Assembly: GCF_000308515.1 (NCBI RefSeq)
Contig: NZ_BAFV01000039.1
Location: 186,001 to 250,000 of the forward strand
Direction: 5' to 3'
Origin: Nocardia carnea NBRC 14403
GTDB lineage: Bacteria > Actinomycetota > Actinomycetes > Mycobacteriales > Mycobacteriaceae
DNA length: 64,000 bases
Part shown: positions 56,415 to 64,000 of the stretch, one piece after another
Layout: each line of letters begins with the position of its first letter
Position numbering within the stretch: the stretch's first letter is position 1
Notes under the pieces: generated by a model
What the model was told of the DNA's origin: nothing
Seen by the model: the letters and a program-made list of their open reading frames with translations, nothing else
Database searches by the model: none
Position numbers and translations under genes: made by a program

Positions 56415-57071
56415 TCACACTCTTCCGAGCGTCTCCGCCACGGCCAGCAGGTCGTCCGGAGTGCCGCCCATGATGAGGGCAGCGTGCTCGGTGATCGCCT
56501 CGGTCGGCCAGTCCCACCATCGGACCCGCAGCAGCGTCTCGACCTCGTCGGGGGCGAAACGGGTCCGGATGGCACGGGCGGGGTTACCCGCGACGATCGC
56601 ATACGGTTCGACATCCTTGGTCACCACCGAATGCGCGGCGACCACGGCGCCGTCACCGATCTTTACCCCGGGCATGATCGTGGCCGACCGGCCGATCCAC
56701 ACATCGTTGCCGATCACCGTATCGGGCAGTGGATCGATCGCGGTGAAAACCTCGAGGGTGTTCTCTGCCCACGTACCGCCGAACATGGTGAACGGGTAGG
56801 TGGACGGGCCGACCATGGGATGGTTGCCCCCGGGCATCAGGAAGGTCGCGCGGGGCGCGATCGCGGTGAACCGGCCGATCACCAGCCGTTGCGGGCCGTA
56901 GTTGTAGAGGACATTGCCTTCCTGGAACGGCACACCACTGCCCTCGTCGTCGAAGTAGGTGAACGCACCCACCTCGATGAACGAAGAGTCGACCTGATTC
57001 GCCAGGAACACCACATTCGTCAGGTCCGGACGTGTGGACGGATGCAACTGCATCGGATCGGGCGCGGCCAA
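56415..57071 (-). CDS. Xenobiotic O-acetyltransferase, CatB/Vat type (left-handed beta-helix)
   Basis: The 218-residue hexapeptide-repeat acetyltransferase has the family's active-site loop [21 protein letters not shown] (His near 90) followed by [50 protein letters not shown]. Such enzymes acetylate chloramphenicol or streptogramin A, or sugars. I chose TTG 57071 because GGGAGG is five bases upstream; ATG 57053, six codons later, has no ribosome site. The gene stands alone, so a chromosomal resistance-like or metabolic role is open. Confidence 0.87.
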   Translation of the reverse strand: MAAPDPMQLHPSTRPDLTNVVFLANQVDSSFIEVGAFTYFDDEGSGVPFQEGNVLYNYGPQRLVIGRFTAIAPRATFLMPGGNHPMVGPSTYPFTMFGGTWAENTLEVFTAIDPLPDTVIGNDVWIGRSATIMPGVKIGDGAVVAAHSVVTKDVEPYAIVAGNPARAIRTRFAPDEVETLLRVRWWDWPTEAITEHAALIMGGTPDDLLAVAETLGRV

Positions 57072-57392
57072 TGCTTCCTCCCTTTTCGCACCGACGCCGG
57101 CGCTTCGAGCACCGGCCGACCGTGCCGACTCTACGGAGCAGGGCCGCCGGCCGGCCCGCGAACCCTCGAACGGTCCGCGTTTCACCCCTGGCGAATCCGC
57201 GACCGGCCGGTCATCCGGCCATAGTGTGCCCGCGTCCCAGGGGAGATCGAGCCCGATCGGAGCGAGGTAGATAATTCTTCTGGCGCGACCGCACGCGCCG
57301 TAGGGCGCAGGACGCGATGCGCGGCACGGGGCCCGTACAGGCGGCCCGACCCACACCTGCCCATCCGGCGCGGCCCCGCATAAGGTGTGCCC
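57072..57392. other. Intergenic region upstream of the acetyltransferase and cobH
   Basis: This 321-base divergent region carries promoters for both sides. At its right end TAAGGT (57381-57386) ends six bases before the cobH ATG. No riboswitch motif, repeat or additional gene is recognised; open frames here give basic low-complexity translations. Confidence 0.35.
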
Positions 57393-58028
57393 ATGTCCGA
57401 CACACGCACCGGCTATCTCACCGACGCGGGCGAGATCTATCGCCGATCGTTCTCGATCATTCGCTCCGAGGCCGAGCTGGACCGGTTTCCGGCGGATATC
57501 GCGCAGGTGGTGGTGCGGATGATCCACGGTTGCGGCCAGGTCGATCTGGCGGGCGATATCGCGTTCACGCCCGGTGTGGTGGCGGCGGCGCGGGATGCTC
57601 TGCGGGGCGGCGCGCCCATCCTGTGCGATGCGAACATGGTGGCGTCGGGCGTCACTCGTACCCGCTTACCCGCCGACAACGAGGTCCTGTGCCTGCTGCG
57701 CGATCCGCGGGTCCCCGATCTCGCGGCCCGGCTCGGGACCACCCGCTCGGCGGCCGCGCTGGAACTGTGGCGCGACCGCCTCGAGGGTGCCGTGGTGGCC
57801 ATCGGGAACGCGCCCACCGCGCTGTTCCACTTGCTGGACATGGTCGCGGCCGGTGGCCCCGCACCCGCTGCGGTACTGGGCATCCCGGTGGGCTTCGTCG
57901 GCGCCGTCGAATCCAAGGAAGCCCTCACCGAGAGTTCGGGGCTGGAATATCTGACGGTCCGTGGACGGCGCGGCGGTAGCGCGATCACCGCCTCGGCCCT
58001 GAACTCGATCGCGAGCGAAGAGGAATGA
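57393..58028 (+). CDS. cobH: Precorrin-8X methylmutase CobH
   Basis: The enzyme moves the C11 methyl of precorrin-8X to C12, giving hydrogenobyrinic acid. The 211-residue product contains the catalytic His in [10 protein letters not shown] (about 44) and the conserved [18 protein letters not shown] and [13 protein letters not shown]. Start is ATG 57393, probably leaderless (TAAGGT box six bases upstream, no Shine-Dalgarno). It overlaps cobIJ by ATGA. Confidence 0.95.
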   Translation: MSDTRTGYLTDAGEIYRRSFSIIRSEAELDRFPADIAQVVVRMIHGCGQVDLAGDIAFTPGVVAAARDALRGGAPILCDANMVASGVTRTRLPADNEVLCLLRDPRVPDLAARLGTTRSAAALELWRDRLEGAVVAIGNAPTALFHLLDMVAAGGPAPAAVLGIPVGFVGAVESKEALTESSGLEYLTVRGRRGGSAITASALNSIASEEE

Positions 58029-59782
58029 CCGTGCGGACCGGAAAACTCTGGGGTGTCGGACTGGGTCCCGGGGACCCCGAACTGGTGACGGTGAAGGCGG
58101 CGCGGATCATCGCCGAAGCCGATGTGATCGCGTTCCACAGTGCCCGCCACGGCCGCAGTATCTCGCGCGCGATCGCGGAACCGTATATGCGGCCGGGTCA
58201 GCTCGAGGAGCATCTGGTCTATCCGGTGACCACCGAGACCACCGACCATCCGGGCGGCTATCAGGGCGCCATCGACGAGTTCTACGCCGCGGCCGCCGAG
58301 CGGCTGGCCGCGCATCTGGCGGCGGGCCGGTCGGTGGCGTTGCTGGCCGCTGGGGATCCGTTGTTCTACAGCTCCTATATGCATATGCATCGCCGGCTGG
58401 CCGACCGGTTCGAGGCGGAGATCATTCCCGGTATCACCTCGGTGAGCGCGGCGACAGCGGCGCTGGGAACGCCACTCGTCGAGGGCGAGCAGGTACTCAC
58501 CGTACTCCCCGGCACCATGGCACCGGACGAACTCACCCGCCGCCTCGCCGCCAGCGATGCGGCCGCGATCATGAAACTCGGCCGCACCTATCCGGCCGTC
58601 CGCAAAGCGCTCGCCGACTCCGGCCGGCTCGACCGCGCCTACTACGTGGAACGGGCCAGCACCGGCCGCGAACGCGTCTTGGCCGCCGGCGATGTGGACG
58701 AATCGCAGGTCCCCTATTTCGCGATCACCATCGTCCCGGGACCGGAACCGACGACCGTACTGCCCGTGGGTAAACGTCCCGGGACGATGTCATCGGACGA
58801 CACCGGCGCGGACCACGGCCACCACTCGACCGGCACAGGAGTCGCGATCCCACAACCGGCCCCGGACCTCGATACTGCCGGCGACCTGCAGGCTCGGGAC
58901 GGAAACCGCGGTGCCGCGACACGCGATATCGGCGAATGGACAACAGCGGCAACCGGCCCCGGCCCGAGCTCCGCATCCGAAGCCCACGACTCACACCGCG
59001 AACCGGATCCCGCCGGAACGACTCGACCCGGAACGGGCACGGGTGAAGTTGTCGTCGTCGGACTCGGCCCGGGCGATACCGCGTGGACCACCCCGGAGGT
59101 CACCGCGGCGCTCGCCGCCGCGACCGATCTCGTCGGCTACACCACCTATATCGACCGGGTCCCGCTGCGTGCCGGTCAGCGCCGCCATGCCAGCGACAAC
59201 CGAGTGGAATCCGAACGCGCCGCCATGGCCCTGGACTTGGCCGCCCGCGGCGGGCAGGTCGTCGTGGTGTCCTCCGGCGACCCCGGAGTGTTCGCCATGG
59301 CAGCCGCGGTTCTCGAGGAATCCGCCGGCCCGCAGTGGGCCGGAGTGCCGATACGGGTACTTCCCGGAGTGACGGCGGCGAATGCCGTAGCCAGCCGGGT
59401 AGGCGCACCGCTGGGCCACGATTACGCGACCATCTCACTGTCGGACCGCCTGAAGCCGTGGGAAGTGGTGGCGCGCCGCCTGGCGGCCGTCGCTGCCGCC
59501 GATATGGCGATCGCGATCTACAACCCGGCGTCCAGTAAACGCAGATGGCAGGTCGGAGCGATGAAGGACATCCTGCTCGAACATCGCGCGCCGGAAACTC
59601 CTGTGGTTCTCGGCCGCGATGTCGGGGGCCCACAGGAGTCGGTGCGGGTGGTGCCGCTCGGCGAGCTCGAACCGGCCGAGGTGGATATGCGCACCCTGCT
59701 GATCATCGGTGCCTCCACCACCGCCCTGGTCGGTGGCGGCGACGCGCCACGGGTTTTCACCGCACGGCGATATCACGGCTGA
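58025..59782 (+). CDS. cobIJ: Fused precorrin-2 C20-methyltransferase / precorrin-3B C17-methyltransferase
   Basis: Two SAM-dependent corrin methyltransferases in one chain of 585 residues. The CobI half (about 1-240) starts [20 protein letters not shown] and holds [12 protein letters not shown]; the CobJ half (about 342-585) starts [18 protein letters not shown] and holds [13 protein letters not shown] and [10 protein letters not shown]. They are joined by an unusually long, low-complexity linker of about 95 residues rich in Thr, Gly, Pro and His. The fusion is known in mycobacteria, where the linker is shorter. It is translationally coupled to cobH. Confidence 0.94.
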   Translation: MTVRTGKLWGVGLGPGDPELVTVKAARIIAEADVIAFHSARHGRSISRAIAEPYMRPGQLEEHLVYPVTTETTDHPGGYQGAIDEFYAAAAERLAAHLAAGRSVALLAAGDPLFYSSYMHMHRRLADRFEAEIIPGITSVSAATAALGTPLVEGEQVLTVLPGTMAPDELTRRLAASDAAAIMKLGRTYPAVRKALADSGRLDRAYYVERASTGRERVLAAGDVDESQVPYFAITIVPGPEPTTVLPVGKRPGTMSSDDTGADHGHHSTGTGVAIPQPAPDLDTAGDLQARDGNRGAATRDIGEWTTAATGPGPSSASEAHDSHREPDPAGTTRPGTGTGEVVVVGLGPGDTAWTTPEVTAALAAATDLVGYTTYIDRVPLRAGQRRHASDNRVESERAAMALDLAARGGQVVVVSSGDPGVFAMAAAVLEESAGPQWAGVPIRVLPGVTAANAVASRVGAPLGHDYATISLSDRLKPWEVVARRLAAVAAADMAIAIYNPASSKRRWQVGAMKDILLEHRAPETPVVLGRDVGGPQESVRVVPLGELEPAEVDMRTLLIIGASTTALVGGGDAPRVFTARRYHG

Positions 59783-59798
59783 AACCCGATCCGATAGC

Positions 59799-59813
59799 AT
59801 TCCACTATGGAAT
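59799..59813. promoter_or_regulatory. Palindrome upstream of the PadR gene
   Basis: ATTCCACTATGGAAT is a perfect inverted repeat (ATTCCA/TGGAAT, 3-base centre) lying 25 bases before the regulator start and just after the cobIJ stop. It is a plausible autoregulatory PadR operator. Confidence 0.5.
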
Positions 59814-59837
59814 AACGTCGGGGAAAGGGGTTACGTG

Positions 59838-60371
59838 GTGAACGGCAATCGAAAGCGGCCATTGAACTCCACGGCCGCCTCATTATTGGGTTTCCTGCAC
59901 GACGGACCGATGTCCGGGTGGGATCTGGTGACCCTCGCGCAGGAGCGGATCGGCGATTTCTGGACCATCACCCAGAGCCAGGTCTACCGGGAGCTGGCCA
60001 CGATGGACGCGGCCGGTCTGGTGGTGAAGGGCGAAACCGGCGCCCGGGAACGCACCCCGTACCGGATCACCGAGGCCGGGCGCGCGGAGTTCGCCGAATG
60101 GATCGCCCGCGATCCGAGCGCGGAGACCATCCGATTCCCGCTGCTGCTCACCCTGCATTTCGGCGGCCACCTGGACCGTGCCCATCTGGCCGCCATCATC
60201 GAGAACAGTCGAAAGGTGCATCAGGAGCGGCTGGACCATTACCAGGCCGAGTCGGCGCAGACGATGCCCCCGTACGCGCGCGCCACCCTCGAGTTCGGGA
60301 TCGGTTACGAGCGTGCCGTTCTGGAGTGGTTCGATCGGTTACCGGAAATCCTGGCCCCGGCGGGCGGCTGA
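59838..60371 (+). CDS. PadR-family transcriptional regulator
   Basis: The 177-residue protein has a PadR winged helix (LNSTAASLLGFLHDGPMSGWDLVTLAQERIGDFWTITQSQVYRELATMDAAGLV, about 8-62) with the VirR-like helical C-terminus. GTG 59838 has GGAAAGGGG about seven bases upstream; GTG 59835 is equally in frame. It follows cobIJ but is separated by its own palindromic operator, so it need not regulate cobalamin genes. Confidence 0.87.
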   Translation: MNGNRKRPLNSTAASLLGFLHDGPMSGWDLVTLAQERIGDFWTITQSQVYRELATMDAAGLVVKGETGARERTPYRITEAGRAEFAEWIARDPSAETIRFPLLLTLHFGGHLDRAHLAAIIENSRKVHQERLDHYQAESAQTMPPYARATLEFGIGYERAVLEWFDRLPEILAPAGG

Positions 60372-60441
60372 ACCGCCACGGGCCTCACCGTGCAGGGTTC
60401 CGGTTCGTCCGGCATCGGCCGGGTGGCCGCACGAAACGGCA

Positions 60442-61212
60442 CTACCCGCGCTCCGAGGTCCGATCACGTTGCGCAGCCGCATAATCGACTACCCATTCAC
60501 GCGCGGCGGCGACAGATGTGACCTCGACGAGCCCGGGAGGCGTCGGCGGCCGATCGACCATCACCACGGGAATACCCGCTTCCCGGGCCGCGACGAGTTT
60601 GGCCGCGGTGGCCGCACCGCCGCTGTCCTTGGTGACGAGCACCTCGATACGTTGTCGCGCCAGTAATGCGCTTTCCGACTCCACTGTGAAAGGACCGCGG
60701 GCGAGCAGGATCTCGTGACACGGTGGCAGCGCGGCGTCGGGTGGATCGATGGCACGGATCAGGTACCACGGGCGGGTGTATCCGGCGAAAGCACCGACAC
60801 CCTGCCTGCCGATGGTGAGCAGGATCCGGTCACCGGTGTCCGCGGATACCTCGGCGGCCGCGGCCAGGTCCGGGACTCGCAACCAGTGATCGCCGGGGCC
60901 GGCGGTCCAGCCCGGCCGGTTCAGCCGGATCATCGGCAGGCCCAGCTCCACACTCGCCCGCGCGGCATGCGCGGTCATGGTCGCGGCGAACGGATGGGTG
61001 GCGTCGACGATCAGCTCTATCGCGTTGCCCGTCGACCAGTTCCGCAGGCCCTCGACACCGCCGAAGCCGCCGACCCGAACGGTCCCGCCGGGACGGACCG
61101 GATCGGATACGCGACCGGCGAGCGAGGACACGATCTCGAGTCCTCGCTCGCCGGCCAATGCATGGGCCAGCTCCCGGGCCTCCCCGGTACCGCCCAGCAG
61201 CAGAATTCTCAG
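60442..61212 (-). CDS. cobK: Precorrin-6A reductase CobK, probable CTG start
   Basis: CobK is the NADPH-dependent reductase converting precorrin-6A to precorrin-6B. The 256-residue product starts RILLLGGTGEARELA (Rossmann loop) and has VDATHPFAATMTAHA and LLTIGRQGVGAF, all CobK hallmarks. No ATG, GTG or TTG stands at the expected start; the codon there is CTG (61212), overlapping the upstream gene's stop as CTGA. The long frame upstream of it is the upstream gene read in another frame. A downstream start would remove the cofactor loop. Confidence 0.9.
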   Translation of the reverse strand: MRILLLGGTGEARELAHALAGERGLEIVSSLAGRVSDPVRPGGTVRVGGFGGVEGLRNWSTGNAIELIVDATHPFAATMTAHAARASVELGLPMIRLNRPGWTAGPGDHWLRVPDLAAAAEVSADTGDRILLTIGRQGVGAFAGYTRPWYLIRAIDPPDAALPPCHEILLARGPFTVESESALLARQRIEVLVTKDSGGAATAAKLVAAREAGIPVVMVDRPPTPPGLVEVTSVAAAREWVVDYAAAQRDRTSERG

Positions 61213-61832
61213 GGCTGCCCGCTGAAGTAGGCCATGGCCGAATCCAGCAGCGGCGGACCACCGGCCACCGCGAGCCCGATTCCGGCGCCGATGATGGCAC
61301 CCGGGAGCAGGCCGATTCCCAGGAACAGGAACCCGATACCCGCGCCGATGGCCGCACCGACGGCCGCACCCAGCGAGGCGTCCTGCAGTTCGTTCATGAA
61401 CCACTGCTGGGCACCGATGAATTGGGCCTGCGCGGGCGCACCCGCCACGGGGGTGGCCTGCGGGGTGAGGGTCAGCCGGCTGCTGTCCTCGTCGATGGTG
61501 GCGGCGACGGCAACGACCTGGCCGCCGGCCTGCTGGCTCAGCGGAATACTGGTGAGACGTTCCCCGGCAGCATTGGTCAGCACCACCGCGTTGTTGGCGG
61601 CGTCCAGACTGAACACACCCCCGGAAACCGTGGTGACCAGCGATTTACCGGCCTCGGCGAGGGCCAGGGTGTAATCGACGCCGCCATCGTGGCCGGTGAC
61701 CTCCGGTACCGCGTTCGCCTGCTGTTCGACGGCCGGTGCCGCGGGGGCAGGAGCGGCGTAGCCGGTGCCGGCGGCGATCCCGGTGGCCGCGGCCGCCATG
61801 ATCGCGGTGGCGGCGAATTTCTTGTATTTCAC
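61209..61832 (-). CDS. Exported protein with C-terminal glycine zipper, in the cobM slot
   Basis: The 207-residue protein has a signal peptide (KKFAATAIMAAAATGIAAGTGYAAP), an alanine/proline linker, a beta-rich domain (VDYTLALAEAGKSLVTTVSGG; RLTSIPLSQQAGGQVVAV) and then a glycine-zipper membrane segment (AAVGAAIGAGIGFLFLGIG, PGAIIGAGIGLAVAGG, about 155-190). It resembles actinobacterial exported proteins of unknown role. Start is GTG 61832 with CGGAG upstream. Its stop overlaps the cobK start. It occupies the place between cobL and cobK where mycobacteria have cobM. Confidence 0.78.
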   Translation of the reverse strand: MKYKKFAATAIMAAAATGIAAGTGYAAPAPAAPAVEQQANAVPEVTGHDGGVDYTLALAEAGKSLVTTVSGGVFSLDAANNAVVLTNAAGERLTSIPLSQQAGGQVVAVAATIDEDSSRLTLTPQATPVAGAPAQAQFIGAQQWFMNELQDASLGAAVGAAIGAGIGFLFLGIGLLPGAIIGAGIGLAVAGGPPLLDSAMAYFSGQP

Positions 61833-61948
61833 TTGTGTTCTCCGAGGTTGCGCGCGAGCCCGGTGACCCACGCTCGGAACGCCCACCGAGAATACTCCCG
61901 CTGTCCGATTCGTCCATTCGAATGTCACAGTCACGCAGTGGCGGCCGA

Positions 61949-63193
61949 TCAGCCCTTCACAACAGACCACTGTGTCACCGGTAGCTGCGGACGCCAGGTC
62001 GTGAAACGTCCCAGCGGCTCCCCGCGGTAGATCTGGAACCGGCGTAATTCCCCGCCGTGCTCCCCGGCCCACGAGATCAGCAGTGATTCCGATTCCGCGG
62101 TGACGGCATTGGCCACGAGCCGCCCACCCGCGGGCAGCCGCGACCAGCACAGATCGAACAGTTGCGGCGTGGTGAGGCCGCCCCCGAGGAAGATCGCGTC
62201 GGGCGCGCCCGCTACGGCCTCACCGGTGAGTTCGGCAACCGCCTCGCCACGCACCTCGATATCGGGAACGCCCAGCGCGCGGGCATTTCCGGTGATCTGC
62301 TCGCGGCGCCGGTCCAGGACTTCGAATATCACCGACCGGCAGGACGGATGGGTGCGGCACCATTCGATGGCGATACTGCCGGAACCGCCGCCGATATCCC
62401 AGAGGGTCTCGCCCGGTCCCGGTGCGAGTGCGGCGAGGGTCAGCGCCCGGATCTCCGATTTGGTGAGCTGACCGTCGCCGGTATACGCGGAATCAGGTAG
62501 CCCCGGTTGCCGGGTGCGACGCGGATTCCCGGGTTTGCCGGTCACCGCTATCGCGACAATATTGAGCGGATCACCGGGGACTTCCCGCCAGTCCGCGGCG
62601 ACGCCCGAGACGATTCGTTCGGCCGGGCCACCCAATTGCTCCAGCAACGTCACCCGGGAGGGCCCGAAACCGTGGGAGCGCAGCAGTTCTACGATCTCGG
62701 CGGGAGTCCCGGCGTCCGCGCTGAGGACGAGTATCCGCCGGCCGTCGATCAGTTCCGGCAGCACCCGTTGGACCGGCCGGCCGACCACGCTCACGATGCC
62801 GACCTCGGGAAGCGGCCAGCCGAGCCGGGCGCAGGCCAGCGAGGCCGACGACGGCTGGGGCAGCACCCGCAGCGATTCGGGGCCGAGCAACCGCGCCAGG
62901 GTCGTGCCGATGCCGTAGAACATCGGGTCGCCGCTGGCGAGTATGCCGAGCCGGGTATCGCGCAGATCCGCCAGCAGGCCCGGTAACGCGGGCACCAGCG
63001 GAGACGGCCAGGACTGCCGGTCGGCAATGATCTCGGGAGGTAGCAGGGCGAGCTGCCGATCCGACCCCAGCAGCACCGTGCATTCCCGCAACGCCTCCCG
63101 CGATGTCTCCGACAGCCCCGCCCAGCCGTCGGCACCGATACCGACCACGGGAACACGAGGCCCGTTCCACCGCATCGCCGGGTCGGCGCTCAT
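61949..63193 (-). CDS. cobL: Precorrin-6Y C5,15-methyltransferase (decarboxylating) CobL
   Basis: CobL methylates precorrin-6B at C5 and C15 and removes the C12 acetate carboxyl. The 414-residue product is the usual two-domain fusion: CbiE-like N-terminal half (VVGIGADGWAGLS; LASGDPMFYGIG) and CbiT-like C-terminal methyltransferase (from about 245; TKSEIRALTLAAL, SAM loop LWDIGGGSGSIAIEW, then AIFLGGGLTTP). Start is ATG 63193; ATG 63175 is an alternative. It heads a minus-strand run that continues with the glycine-zipper gene and cobK. Confidence 0.94.
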   Translation of the reverse strand: MSADPAMRWNGPRVPVVGIGADGWAGLSETSREALRECTVLLGSDRQLALLPPEIIADRQSWPSPLVPALPGLLADLRDTRLGILASGDPMFYGIGTTLARLLGPESLRVLPQPSSASLACARLGWPLPEVGIVSVVGRPVQRVLPELIDGRRILVLSADAGTPAEIVELLRSHGFGPSRVTLLEQLGGPAERIVSGVAADWREVPGDPLNIVAIAVTGKPGNPRRTRQPGLPDSAYTGDGQLTKSEIRALTLAALAPGPGETLWDIGGGSGSIAIEWCRTHPSCRSVIFEVLDRRREQITGNARALGVPDIEVRGEAVAELTGEAVAGAPDAIFLGGGLTTPQLFDLCWSRLPAGGRLVANAVTAESESLLISWAGEHGGELRRFQIYRGEPLGRFTTWRPQLPVTQWSVVKG

Positions 63194-63323
63194 ACCGCGC
63201 CGCCCAGAGTTGCTCCGGCAGCACCACGATCGCGGAGAGCCGGTATCGGTTGCTCCCGGTCGACGCGGCGCCACCCGGCTCCGGCGACGCAAGGATCATG
63301 CTGCCGGCGGCCGGCACGTGCGC

Positions 63324-64000
63324 TCACCTCGGCAGCCGCCGCCAGACCGCCTGGGGCAGCAGGCGCATGCCGAAAAACACGGGGCGCAGAATCCCGGGTA
63401 TCCAGACCCGGGCGGCGCGACGGCCCAGCGCACCCACGACCGCGTCGGCGACCTGGTCGGGCGTGCTGGAGAACGGCGCCGGACTCATCCCCTCGGTCAT
63501 CCGGCCGATCACGAATCCCGGGCGGGCGAGCAGCAGGTGCACCCCGCTGCCGTGCAGCGCATCGGCCAGACCGCTGGCGAAACCGTCCAGCCCGGCCTTG
63601 GCCGACCCGTAGACGTAGTTCGCCCGCCGAACGCGCACCCCCGCCACCGAGCTGAAGACGACGAGATGTCCGCGGCGCTGGGCGCGGAATTCGTTGGCCA
63701 GTACGGTCAGGACGCTGACCTGGGCGGTGTAATCGGTGTGCACCACGGCCAGGGCGTGGGCGGGGTCCGCTTCGGCCAGGGCCTGATCACCCAGTACGCC
63801 GAACGCCAGGACCGCGACACCGACCGGGCCGTAGTCGGCGACGATCTTGGCCAGCAGTGCCGGATGGCTCGCGGTATCGGCGGCATCGAATTCGACCGGA
63901 TGAACGGCCGTCGCCCCGGCCGCGGTGAGCGCCGCGGTTTCGGTGTGCAGTTCCTCGCACCGCCGCGCGGCCAGGACCACGGCCCGGCCGGGTGCCAGCC
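63324..64000 (-). CDS. SDR-family oxidoreductase, DprE2-like (partial, 5' end beyond window)
   Basis: The frame is open to the right edge. The visible 220 or so residues match the SDR group of DprE2 and mycobacterial Rv2073c: PVEFDAADTASHPALL, VLAFGVLGDQA, VVFSSVAGVRVRRANYVYGSAKAGLDGF (Ser-Tyr-Lys triad) and RPGFVIGRMTEGM, with a basic C-terminus IPGILRPVFFGMRLLPQAVWRRLP. DprE2 makes decaprenyl-phospho-arabinose for cell-wall arabinan; position next to cobL fits Rv2073c rather than dprE2 itself. Confidence 0.85.
   Translation of the reverse strand, partial: LAPGRAVVLAARRCEELHTETAALTAAGATAVHPVEFDAADTASHPALLAKIVADYGPVGVAVLAFGVLGDQALAEADPAHALAVVHTDYTAQVSVLTVLANEFRAQRRGHLVVFSSVAGVRVRRANYVYGSAKAGLDGFASGLADALHGSGVHLLLARPGFVIGRMTEGMSPAPFSSTPDQVADAVVGALGRRAARVWIPGILRPVFFGMRLLPQAVWRRLPR

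Noticed and set aside
1..64000. CRISPR arrays, insertion sequences, integrases or attachment sites
   Set aside because: No regularly spaced repeats, transposase or integrase motifs, or terminal inverted repeats with target duplications were recognised by eye.

Overview
The window is high-GC actinobacterial DNA, most likely from a mycolate-producing Mycobacteriales genome; Nocardia is the best fit. The reasons are RbpA, an antigen-85-type mycolyltransferase, a WS/DGAT acyltransferase, MPT63-like secreted proteins, F420-type PPOX and deazaflavin nitroreductase proteins, mycofactocin-type dehydrogenases, and the aerobic (late cobalt) cobalamin genes cobN, cobG, cobH, cobIJ, cobK and cobL. Gene order follows, with many insertions, the M. 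tuberculosis stretch from rbpA (Rv2050) to the cobL/short-chain dehydrogenase region (Rv2072c-Rv2073c). That comparison is from memory and is not an alignment.

Left part (1-25 kb). rbpA ends at a bidirectional terminator that also serves a minus-strand export/biosynthesis operon: a four-module, 4499-residue NRPS followed by a DrrA-type ATPase (broken by a one-base frameshift) and a DrrB-type permease. Then come lnt, an amidohydrolase, a PPOX protein, a VOC/PadR divergent pair, fxsA and a two-component system.

Middle part (25-43 kb). This holds a TauE permease, a 5'-truncated SDR, an ECF sigma factor with a peroxiredoxin, tldD-tldE, a type I map gene divergent from a small XRE repressor with twin operators, a mycofactocin-type SDR, an atypical cytochrome P450 without the ExxR motif, a polysaccharide deacetylase, an EEP-family membrane protein with a small lipoprotein, two TetR modules with clear palindromic operators (one controls an SDR, the other an MFS exporter), a nucleotidyltransferase and two tandem MPT63-like secreted proteins.

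Right part (43-64 kb). cobN lies under a cobalamin riboswitch and carries a decayed copy of its own 3' end downstream. Upstream of the riboswitch, on the other strand, is a promoter driving two tiny tandem genes of 37 and 38 codons, closed by a terminator and followed by a secreted mycolyltransferase homologue. This resembles the corynebacterial PorA/PorH plus mycoloyltransferase arrangement and is the most interesting candidate system here. The rest is a WS/DGAT gene, cobG, a DUF2236 gene, an NDMA-type alcohol dehydrogenase, F420-type genes, a lipocalin, a CatB/Vat-like acetyltransferase, cobH-cobIJ with a PadR gene, and cobL, a glycine-zipper secreted protein and cobK on the minus strand. 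The expected cobM is absent from its usual slot. An SDR runs off the right edge.

No rRNA, tRNA, CRISPR array, insertion sequence or phage gene was recognised.
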